Shown: positions 1 to 4,981 of the stretch, piece after piece
Position numbering within the stretch: the stretch's first letter is position 1
Layout of the letters: each line of letters starts with the position of its first letter
Assembly (NCBI GenBank): GCA_004376695.1
Contig: SOJB01000095.1
Location: forward strand, 1-6,571
DNA: 6,571 nucleotides
Reading direction: 5' to 3'
Origin: Dehalococcoidia bacterium
Lineage (GTDB): Bacteria > Chloroflexota > Dehalococcoidia > GIF9 > AB-539-J10
The notes under the pieces: model-generated
Seen by the model: only the letters and a program-made list of their open reading frames with translations
Databases searched by the model: none
What the model was told of the DNA's origin: nothing
Program-made: the position numbers and the translations under genes

Positions 1-1
1 A

Positions 2-283
2 GGCTTGTTGCAGAAACAAGGGATTATAGCTGTTGAGACTGAGTCGCAAACATATGGTCTGTCCAGTGGTGCCACTCAGTCGCGTATCACACTGACGCTG
101 AGGACTCGGGATACGTATCAGACGGAGCGGAGCGAATGTGGCAGTGTACATATACTGGGCTCACCGCGGGACGAAACAAAGATGCTCCTTGACGTAGATG
201 AAGCTCTTTGTCCGAGGGAAAAGCTCTCCGCTCTTCAGGACGACCTCGATTTTGTTCTCGGCTCATACGAGATCAGGTGGTAG
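2..283 (+). CDS. Partial hypothetical ORF, C-terminal end only
   Basis: An open frame runs from the left edge of the window to a TAG stop at 281-283, giving about 93 residues, so its true start is probably outside the window. An in-window start at TTG 5 is possible but has no visible ribosome binding site. The middle (around residues 25-60) alternates polar and hydrophobic residues and is not obviously conserved. The last 35 residues (LLDVDEALCPREKL followed by LDFVLGSYEIRW) look more like a real folded C-terminus: acidic, with a helical pattern and a short aromatic end. I do not recognise the family. The downstream small basic ORF starts at a GTG inside the last codons, which would fit translational coupling. 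The alternative is non-coding DNA, or a frameshifted gene continuing into the next ORF. Confidence 0.3.
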   Translation, partial: GLLQKQGIIAVETESQTYGLSSGATQSRITLTLRTRDTYQTERSECGSVHILGSPRDETKMLLDVDEALCPREKLSALQDDLDFVLGSYEIRW

Positions 284-462
284 ACGAGAAGCTTTCAGAC
301 CGCGACCGGGTTGCCAGGAAAACGAAGCAAGAACGCAGAGAGAGGCGCCGAGAAAAGAAAAAGGCCAAACTGCCCCAGCATGGCAAGAGCCTGGCAAGGG
401 TATACAGAGATGCTGTGTCCAAGAGAGCCCGGGCCACGAAAGACGACAAGCAGTCAAGCTAA
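277..462 (+). CDS. Small, highly basic hypothetical protein
   Basis: Starting at GTG 277, this frame encodes 61 residues. The N-terminal third is dense in charged residues (DEKLSDRDRVARKTKQERR and onwards), including a long run of Arg, Lys and Glu at about residues 16-33 that should form one charged helix. The C-terminal half (KLPQHGKSLARVYRDAVSKR) looks like a conserved amphipathic helix. There is no membrane segment and no cysteine. The composition suggests a nucleic-acid or ribosome-associated small protein, but that is inference only. The start overlaps the stop of the preceding frame (281-283) by seven bases. No strong Shine-Dalgarno is visible, so the start could depend on coupling; TTG 208 in the same frame is an alternative. 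I do not recognise the family by name. Confidence 0.45.
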   Translation: MVDEKLSDRDRVARKTKQERRERRREKKKAKLPQHGKSLARVYRDAVSKRARATKDDKQSS

Positions 463-477
463 AGCCTGATAGCTGCT

Positions 478-597
478 ATGATAAGGGGATTCCTTTTCCG
501 AGGTCCGCTGATAGTCCTGATTTGTCTTGCCATCGGCTTCGCAATAGTCTACGGTGGCGAGTGGTTGCTCCAGCGATTCGGGTGCCTGGGCCCTTGA
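478..597 (+). CDS. Possible 39-residue single-pass membrane protein
   Basis: An ATG at 478 opens a 39-residue frame ending at TGA 595-597. Its residues 10-26 are an uninterrupted hydrophobic stretch (PLIVLICLAIGFAIVYGG), long enough to cross a membrane once. Two Arg residues precede it (R3, R8), and a Glu-Trp and Gln-Arg follow. This arrangement predicts the N-terminus on the cytoplasmic side by the positive-inside rule. It begins 15 bases after the stop of the basic small ORF, on the same strand and in the same frame, which would fit a short operon. There is no clear ribosome binding site in front of it. Length alone would make it a chance ORF; the clean transmembrane helix and the spacing are what argue for it. 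Function unknown. Confidence 0.35.
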   Translation: MIRGFLFRGPLIVLICLAIGFAIVYGGEWLLQRFGCLGP

Positions 598-627
598 TGT
601 CCAGCTTTCGCTGGATGTGAAGGCACC
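581..627. repeat. Nested inverted repeat, possible terminator or RNA hairpin
   Basis: GGTGCCT at 581-587 is the exact reverse complement of AGGCACC at 621-627. Inside it, TCCAGC (600-605) pairs with GCTGGA (610-615) around a TTTC loop. The element overlaps the end of the small membrane ORF and lies just past the 3' end of the - strand metal exporter, where a bidirectional terminator would be expected. No T-run follows the stem on either strand, so a classical intrinsic terminator is not supported. Confidence 0.35.
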
Positions 628-642
628 GGAAGATCATTCATC

Positions 643-1620
643 TTAGCTTGTTCGGCGCATTGAGCAGGCTGCGGAGCATTGCTTGCATTCACCGTCACAT
701 GGCTCAGCATGAATGATTACGCTGGCCTCGCGCAGCGAGTCTCTTATCTCTGTCTCAACCTGGTTGCATACTTGATGGGCCTGTTCCAGAGTGATGTCCC
801 TGGCCATTACCAGATGCAGGTCTACGTAACTCCAGCTTCCAGCCCGACGTGTCCGTAGCGCATGGTAGCCAGACACTTCGCGGCAGTGTTTGCTTAGACT
901 GGCTTCAATAGCTGCCTGTTGGGGAGGAGGCAGCTTTTCATCAAGCAGTCCTGACATCGGCTTACGGACAGTATCAATGGCCAATTTCAGGATGTAAATG
1001 GCGACTCCAATAGCAATCACAGGGTCGATGATATTGAACCCGCTGAATCGCACCACTGCCAGTCCCGCCAACACGGCTGAGGCCGAGTAGACGTCGGCGG
1101 CAATATTGCGCGCGTTAGCTTCCAGGGCCACTGAGCCAGTGGTCTGCGACACTCTACGTAGATGCCGAGACAGGAAGATGCTCACTACTATGGAGACCAC
1201 CATGACAGCTATTCCCGCTTCGGCGAGTTCAATGACGGAGCCTTCTCTTATCCGTACTATCGCGGAGTAGATTATCAGTCCGCCGGTGATGAAGATGAGA
1301 ACGCCCTGCGCAACGCCAGCGATGTCCTCTGCCTTGCCATGGCCGTACGGATGTTCTGCGTCGGCCGGCCTGGCCACAATGCGAATAGCGGAGAAGGTGA
1401 TTATTCCGGCAAACAAATCTAGTAAGCTATCGGCTGCCTGCGCCAGTACGCTGATACTCCCGGTCAGCCAGCCAACCGTTACCTTAAGCGTTATCAGACC
1501 TACGACTACAACAATCAGTAGCCTGGCAGCCCCTGCCTTTGTCGAAAACATCGTATTCTGTTTCGTATCCTCCCGGATGCCGAATTTCAGCGGACTAGAA
1601 GTGTACAGCGGTATCTCCAT
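643..1620 (-). CDS. Cation diffusion facilitator (CDF) metal efflux transporter
   Basis: This is a proton-coupled divalent metal exporter of the cytoplasmic membrane. From ATG 1620 the protein has 325 residues, close to the usual 300. Six hydrophobic segments lie at about 34-51, 57-80, 100-122, 134-152, 173-191 and 197-214. The family signature TGSISVLAQAADSLLD in TM2 supplies D64 and D68 of the metal site. TM5 supplies N172 and D176, where zinc and iron members usually have His at the first position. The cytoplasmic C-terminal domain keeps conserved His residues (H253, H269, H304) and ends in an unusual Cx3Cx2Cx3C tail (C308, C312, C315, C319). The start was chosen because a -35/-10 pair lies directly before it. 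ATG 1551, which begins MFSTKAGAARL, is a good alternative, and the frame is open back to 1716. The gene is divergent from the permease. The metal cannot be assigned; the TM5 Asn makes a plain Zn/Fe exporter less certain. Confidence 0.9.
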   Translation of the reverse strand: MEIPLYTSSPLKFGIREDTKQNTMFSTKAGAARLLIVVVVGLITLKVTVGWLTGSISVLAQAADSLLDLFAGIITFSAIRIVARPADAEHPYGHGKAEDIAGVAQGVLIFITGGLIIYSAIVRIREGSVIELAEAGIAVMVVSIVVSIFLSRHLRRVSQTTGSVALEANARNIAADVYSASAVLAGLAVVRFSGFNIIDPVIAIGVAIYILKLAIDTVRKPMSGLLDEKLPPPQQAAIEASLSKHCREVSGYHALRTRRAGSWSYVDLHLVMARDITLEQAHQVCNQVETEIRDSLREASVIIHAEPCDGECKQCSAACSMRRTS

Positions 1621-1627
1621 CAAAGCA

Positions 1628-1655
1628 ATTATCTGGCTTTGTAGCCGTGAGACAA
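1628..1655 (-). promoter_or_regulatory. Candidate promoter of the CDF gene
   Basis: On the - strand, a TTGTCT -35 box (1650-1655) and a GATAAT -10 box (1628-1633) are separated by 16 bases. Transcription would begin near 1621, immediately before ATG 1620, giving a leaderless message. If translation instead starts at ATG 1551, the leader would be about 70 bases, with a GGGAGG located 17 bases before that ATG, farther than usual. Confidence 0.4.
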
Positions 1656-1743
1656 TCACTCCTGTAATGCTTCGGGGCTGTGAAACAGGAGGTGGCCGGC
1701 TATAGATTGGCAGCATGATTCGAACAGGTCTCGCAAAATGGGC

Positions 1744-1749
1744 TATAAT
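1744..1749 (+). promoter_or_regulatory. Perfect -10 box just before the permease start
   Basis: A consensus TATAAT lies eight bases upstream of the GTG start codon at 1758, so the transcript should begin at about 1755-1757 and carry almost no leader. No convincing -35 hexamer stands at 16-18 bases; the nearest candidates around 1719-1726 match poorly. No Shine-Dalgarno sequence precedes the GTG, in keeping with leaderless translation. Confidence 0.4.
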
Positions 1750-1757
1750 GGCCGATT

Positions 1758-3140
1758 GTGGATGACCCTGTGAGCAACGATGCCTCGAAAAGAGCGATGC
1801 TCCTTGTCGCCACGCTGACCTTCTTTCTCTTTCCCTTCATGGTTTCTTCTGTCAATATTGCCCTTCCTCGGATTGGGAGAGACCTATCATTGGATGCGGT
1901 CACGTTGGGTTGGGTTGCCACGGCGTACCTCCTGTCCTCGGCAGTTCTTCTCGTTCCCTTTGGCAGGATAGCAGACATACACGGCAGGAAGAGGATTTTT
2001 GTCATCGGCATGGTTATCTTCACAGCCGCATCTTTCTTGTCAGGTCTGGCAAGCTCTGGCATCACGCTTATCTCCTTTCGGGTTTTGCAGGGAATCGGCG
2101 TTGCCATGTTTGCCGGGACTGGAATAGCATTGCTCACCTCGGTATTCCCTGTCGATGAGAGGGGAAAGGTCCTGGGGATAAACGCAACGGCGGTCTATGC
2201 CGGCCTTGCCCTGGGCCCGGTTTTGGGTGGGGTCCTCACGCAACATCTTGGCTGGAGGAGTATCTTTTTCTTAACTGTGCCCCCGGGATTGGCTGTTATC
2301 GGCGTCGTCTTATGGAAGTTGAAAGGTGAATGGACCGGTGCGAGGGGAGAGAAGTTCGATTTTGCCGGCTCTATGATCTACAGCCTTGCGCTTGTAGCTC
2401 TGATATACGGTTTCACTCTTTTGCCAGCGATGTCGGGACTAGGGTTAGTTATAGGGGGTGTCGTAGGGCTTTCGGCGTTCGCCAGGTGGGAAATGAGAAT
2501 CGAGAGCCCGGTCCTGGATATGAACCTCTTCAGAAACAGCAAAGCCTTCAGTTTTTCCAGCCTGGCCACGTTGCTTCAATATAGTCCCCTGCTGGCCGTG
2601 TCCTTCCTCGTAAGTCTTTATCTGCAGTATGTGAAGGGATTCAACCCTGAAACCGCGGGCTTGATTCTGGTAGCCATGTTCGCTATGTCGGCTATTATTT
2701 CGCCGTGGGCCGGCAGGCTTTCGGACAGGATTGAGCCAAGGATAATCGCGTCAGCGGGAATGGCATTAACCACGGCAGGAGTCGCCATCTTCGTCTTCTT
2801 AAGTGAGAAGACTCCCCTGGAATTAGTCATCGGCAATATGATCCTGGTGGGGCTGGGGCAGGCTCTTTTCGCGTCCCCCAACATCAACGCGGTTATGAGC
2901 TCTGTGCCGGAGACTGCCTACGGAGTAGCCTCGGCAATGGTCGCGACGATGCGACAGATTGGCATGGTCTTCGGCATGGGAATCGTTATGCTGATGTTCG
3001 CCCTGTACATAGGGAGGGTCGAAATCACGCCGGAATACTATCCACTCTTCCAGGAAAGCATGAGGACATCGTTCATTATACTCGCGATCCTCTGCTTCGG
3101 TGGCATCTTCGTTTCACTTGCCAGAGGAAAGGTGCGCTAG
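1758..3140 (+). CDS. DHA2-type major facilitator superfamily permease, 14 membrane segments
   Basis: This is a proton-driven efflux permease of the cytoplasmic membrane, 460 residues from GTG 1758. About 14 hydrophobic segments can be counted, the number typical of the DHA2 (QacA/EmrB-like) drug-proton antiporters. Visible MFS signatures are motif A GRIADIHGRKR (69-79), motif B around R108 (RVLQGIG), the antiporter motif C GLALGPVLGGVL (149-160), and a second-half motif A relic GRLSDRIEPR (319-328). W166-RSIFFLTVPPG matches the DHA2 pattern after TM5. The usual acidic residue before the NIALP motif of TM1 is absent (VSSVNIALP, 29-37), a variant that I recall from archaeal and Dehalococcoidia relatives. 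The substrate cannot be told from sequence. ATG 1797 is a shorter alternative start, but the -10 position favours GTG 1758. The gene is divergent from the metal exporter and convergent with the dCMP deaminase, whose stop lies only eight bases away. Confidence 0.9.
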   Translation: MDDPVSNDASKRAMLLVATLTFFLFPFMVSSVNIALPRIGRDLSLDAVTLGWVATAYLLSSAVLLVPFGRIADIHGRKRIFVIGMVIFTAASFLSGLASSGITLISFRVLQGIGVAMFAGTGIALLTSVFPVDERGKVLGINATAVYAGLALGPVLGGVLTQHLGWRSIFFLTVPPGLAVIGVVLWKLKGEWTGARGEKFDFAGSMIYSLALVALIYGFTLLPAMSGLGLVIGGVVGLSAFARWEMRIESPVLDMNLFRNSKAFSFSSLATLLQYSPLLAVSFLVSLYLQYVKGFNPETAGLILVAMFAMSAIISPWAGRLSDRIEPRIIASAGMALTTAGVAIFVFLSEKTPLELVIGNMILVGLGQALFASPNINAVMSSVPETAYGVASAMVATMRQIGMVFGMGIVMLMFALYIGRVEITPEYYPLFQESMRTSFIILAILCFGGIFVSLARGKVR

Positions 3141-3148
3141 GGTTCCCT

Positions 3149-3631
3149 TCAGGGTAGGCGGGTTATCTCAGAGGATGGATCCTTGTGTCGCTCAAACTCT
3201 ATTCCGGCTTCGCGGAACAGGTCTATGAAGGAATCATCGGCGTAGTTGCCAAAGGTGACGAAGCGCCTTATCCTGGCATTGACCAGCATCTTAGCGCAAA
3301 GCACGCACGGACTGTGGGTGCAGTAGATGGTGGAGCCTTGGAGGCTGATGCCGTGAAGCGAGGCCTGTATGATGATATTCTGCTCGGCATGAATACCGCG
3401 GCATATTTCATGCCTGGTTCCAGATTCTATGCTCATCTCGTCCCTGAGGCAGCCCAGTTCAAGACAGTCTTTGAGGCCGGCGGCAGCCCCGTTGTAGCCG
3501 GTAGCCAGTATATGCTTGTCCCTCATTGCCACAGCGCCCACATGATGGCGCCGGCAAGTGGAACGTTCCGCCACCACAGAAGCTATCTTGAGGGAGTATT
3601 CATCGATGCCGGGTCTCGTTTTCCTTTTCAT
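3149..3631 (-). CDS. Deoxycytidylate (dCMP) deaminase
   Basis: This cytosolic enzyme hydrolyses dCMP to dUMP and ammonia, feeding thymidylate synthesis. It has 160 residues, the usual bacterial or phage length. The zinc-dependent cytidine deaminase core is complete: H81-A-E83 supplies one zinc ligand and the proton-shuttling Glu, and P108-C109-x-x-C112 supplies the other two ligands. The N-terminal block C26-RRHHVGAVAM and the ATGYNGA motif (43-49) identify a dCMP deaminase of the ComEB/T4 type rather than a nucleoside or tRNA deaminase. Extra cysteines at 56, 61 and 77, with H74, could form the second structural zinc seen in some members. The ATG overlaps the TGA of the upstream kinase-like gene (ATGA, 3628-3631) and has no ribosome binding site of its own, so translation is probably coupled. 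Whether it is allosterically controlled by dCTP and dTTP cannot be read here. Confidence 0.93.
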   Translation of the reverse strand: MKRKTRPGIDEYSLKIASVVAERSTCRRHHVGAVAMRDKHILATGYNGAAAGLKDCLELGCLRDEMSIESGTRHEICRGIHAEQNIIIQASLHGISLQGSTIYCTHSPCVLCAKMLVNARIRRFVTFGNYADDSFIDLFREAGIEFERHKDPSSEITRLP

Positions 3632-4170
3632 ATCAAAGCAGATATAACTCGTTCCGTCTGCCTCTCCATCTCCTCCAGCGAAGTGTCGTTTACTATGGCG
3701 AAATCAGCCATGGCGATCGGCCCACCCTTGTTGCTGTTCTCTATCTCTGATTTGTCGCGACTGGCTGCTTCCTCGAGCGTTAAGGGACGTACTTGTCTAC
3801 TGGCAAGCCTTCGATACCTGGTTGCCGGTGATGCCCAGACGGCAACTGTACTGAACTGCCCACCGTAGTACTCCTTCAACAGAATATGCTCCTCCCACGA
3901 GTAAAGCCCGTCTACCACAACATGCGATGATCCCAGTGAGCTATTAATCTTGGGCAGGTTCAACTCGGCGTATGCGGCCATCCCGTGTGTTCTTCTCAGT
4001 TGTTGCCTGACATAACGCTCGTTTGCCTCATTACGCTCAAGTCTCAGCTTCTTGAGCTCCTGGTCTGTAATATCCCCGAACCGTACTTTCTTGAAGCCAT
4101 GCTCTTCAAACACCCTGGTTGCTTCGGACTTGCCGGAACCTGCCATGCCGACAATTGCTACCACTTTCAT
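3628..4170 (-). CDS. P-loop nucleotide kinase-like protein (UPF0200 / dephospho-CoA kinase-like)
   Basis: The protein has 180 residues. A Walker A loop GMAGSGKS (8-15, K14) begins the fold. It is followed by FGDI (31-34), then VVVDGLYS (84-91) in the position of the substrate-binding DG motif, an Arg-rich lid region (R118, R120, R121, R125, R128), SRDKSE (137-142), and ADFAIVND (155-162), which matches the adenine-binding end of dephospho-CoA kinases and UPF0200 proteins. This layout supports an ATP-dependent small-molecule kinase. It is probably not the housekeeping CoaE, because the rest of the sequence is closer to UPF0200. The overlap with dCMP deaminase suggests a role on deoxynucleoside monophosphates or as a regulatory partner of the deaminase; that is inference from context. 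A TATATG box (4176-4181, - strand) six bases before the ATG suggests a leaderless message. Automated annotation might call it dephospho-CoA kinase or AAA-family ATPase. Confidence 0.8.
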   Translation of the reverse strand: MKVVAIVGMAGSGKSEATRVFEEHGFKKVRFGDITDQELKKLRLERNEANERYVRQQLRRTHGMAAYAELNLPKINSSLGSSHVVVDGLYSWEEHILLKEYYGGQFSTVAVWASPATRYRRLASRQVRPLTLEEAASRDKSEIENSNKGGPIAMADFAIVNDTSLEEMERQTERVISALI

Positions 4171-4184
4171 GGCTTACATATAAT
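4155..4184 (+). promoter_or_regulatory. Weak candidate + strand promoter at the head of the intergenic region
   Basis: TTGCTA (4155-4160) and a perfect TATAAT (4179-4184) are spaced by 18 bases. Transcription would begin near 4191 and run through the nested inverted repeat into the dUTPase gene, giving a leader of about 200 bases. The TATAAT overlaps the TATATG box of the opposite transcript, so it may only be a reflection of AT-rich promoter DNA. Confidence 0.25.
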
Positions 4185-4241
4185 CCACAAATGCATTGCG
4201 CAGGTGCTTATATTAACAGGATTCGGGCAACTAGGATAGGG

Positions 4242-4305
4242 TGTTTGCGTTGATGACATCTCGATGGCGTTCTGCGCTTCTCGCCATCGCTGACAACGCG
4301 AAACA
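4242..4305. repeat. Long nested inverted repeat in the kinase/dUTPase divergent region
   Basis: The outer arms TGTTTGCGTTG (4242-4252) and CAACGC-G-AAACA (4294-4305) pair over 11 bases with a single bulged G (4300). The inner arms CGATGGCG (4262-4269) and CGCCATCG (4282-4289) are perfect over eight bases around a 12-base loop. The two stems are separated by an unequal internal loop of nine and four bases. No T-run follows on either strand. It could be a folded leader RNA, a small RNA, or a protein-binding site in DNA; I recognise no named riboswitch class. Confidence 0.5.
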
Positions 4306-4310
4306 TCTCG

Positions 4311-4326
4311 GTGCCTTGTCTGGCAC
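4311..4326. promoter_or_regulatory. Operator-like inverted repeat enclosing the -35 box of the dUTPase promoter
   Basis: GTGCC (4311-4315) and GGCAC (4322-4326) form a perfect five-base inverted repeat whose six-base centre is exactly the TTGTCT taken as the -35 element. A repressor bound to such a site would cover the -35 box. The half-sites are short, so chance is a real alternative. Confidence 0.3.
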
Positions 4327-4344
4327 TTCAGCATGGATTATACT
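4316..4344 (+). promoter_or_regulatory. Candidate promoter of the dUTPase gene
   Basis: TTGTCT (-35, 4316-4321) and TATACT (-10, 4339-4344) are separated by the ideal 17 bases. The start of transcription would fall near 4351, leaving a leader of about 40 bases before ATG 4392. A GGTGA (4383-4387) four bases before the ATG may serve as a weak ribosome binding site. Confidence 0.45.
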
Positions 4345-4391
4345 GGATGCCGATAACTCGGGCTGTCACGGTTTGATCTGCTGGTGAACGA

Positions 4392-4907
4392 ATGCTCGGT
4401 ATCCTTTGCAGAGAAGATATTCTGAACTTGTTGAAGGAGAATCCTCCTTTGGTGGACAACTTGTGTGACATTGAGCAGCAAGTTCAACCCAATGGCATAG
4501 ATTTGACCCTGAAGGAAGTAGCGCTGCTTTCTTCACGCGGCAGCCTGGGCCTCAACAATGAAAGCAGAGTGATCTCCGGTACCTCCCCCCTCGTTTTTGA
4601 CGGACTGGGGCGTGTAGACCTTCTCCCCGGTTGTTATCTGGTCACTTATAACGAGGTGGTTAATCTTCCCAGGAACATAATGGCTCTGGCGACTCCGCGG
4701 TCAAGTCTTCTTCGCTGCGGGGTCAGCATTCACAGCGCAGTTTGGGATGCCGGCTATTCGGGCAGGTCGCAGTCACTCATGGTGGTCTACAATCCGCAGG
4801 GACTTCGCCTACACAGGAACGCTCGGATTATCCAGATGGTCTTCTTCCTCTTGAGCGGCGAGGTCACCCAGGGTTATCGAGGCGTATTCCAAGGGGAGAA
4901 CACCTGA
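4392..4907 (+). CDS. dut: dUTPase of the dCTP deaminase/dUTPase superfamily (archaeal type)
   Basis: The enzyme hydrolyses dUTP to dUMP and pyrophosphate, supplying dUMP for thymidylate synthesis and keeping uracil out of DNA. It has 171 residues, matching archaeal-type Dut proteins. Recognisable blocks are QVQPNGIDLTL (30-40), LPGCYLVTYNE (78-88), the phosphate-binding PRSSLLRCG (102-110), and HSAVWDAGYSGRS (114-126), where D119 corresponds to the catalytic aspartate of dUTPases. ARIIQMVF follows (144-151), and the tail GYRGVFQGEN (161-170) resembles the closing segment over the active site. At the position where dCTP deaminases carry their catalytic Glu (E138 in E. coli Dcd) there is V131, so deaminase activity is unlikely even though automated annotation may say dCTP deaminase. 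The fold works as a trimer. The gene is divergent from the kinase/dCMP deaminase pair, which makes the same product, dUMP. Confidence 0.88.
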   Translation: MLGILCREDILNLLKENPPLVDNLCDIEQQVQPNGIDLTLKEVALLSSRGSLGLNNESRVISGTSPLVFDGLGRVDLLPGCYLVTYNEVVNLPRNIMALATPRSSLLRCGVSIHSAVWDAGYSGRSQSLMVVYNPQGLRLHRNARIIQMVFFLLSGEVTQGYRGVFQGENT

Positions 4908-4981
4908 CAGGGTTCTTGGGTCGCGACTGGTTCTGGCTACCTGCTAGCTTTGTTGCTTGCTCCAGTCCGGGATCTCATTAG

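Noticed and set aside
38..83. Repeated ACTSAGTCGC (38-47 and 74-83) and the interrupted palindrome AGTGG-TG-CCACT
   Set aside because: There are only two short copies inside a possible coding frame. Not enough to call a repeat array, attachment site or operator.
198..620. + strand open frame of 140 residues over the small ORFs at the left edge
   Set aside because: It is rich in Arg, Pro and Ser with no secondary-structure pattern. The frame that encodes the basic helix and the membrane helix is more convincing.
1551..1716. Upstream extension of the metal exporter to ATG 1716
   Set aside because: The added residues are Pro- and Ser-rich, unlike CDF N-termini. They would also run through the proposed promoter at 1628-1655.
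1700..2137. - strand open frame of 145 residues opposite the permease and the divergent promoter region
   Set aside because: It is a shadow of the permease reading frame, with composition unlike a real protein and no motif.
3185..3868. Long + strand open frame (227 residues) opposite the dCMP deaminase and kinase genes
   Set aside because: It is wholly antisense to two genes with clear catalytic motifs, and its translation has no recognisable domain.
4171..4391. A protein gene or tRNA in the kinase/dUTPase spacer
   Set aside because: No frame of useful length with a good start and no cloverleaf was found; only the promoters and inverted repeats listed are supported.
4925..4967. GACTGG and CCAGTC inverted repeat between the dUTPase and radical SAM genes, considered as a terminator
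   Set aside because: The stem is only six bases around a 31-base loop, with no T-run on either strand.
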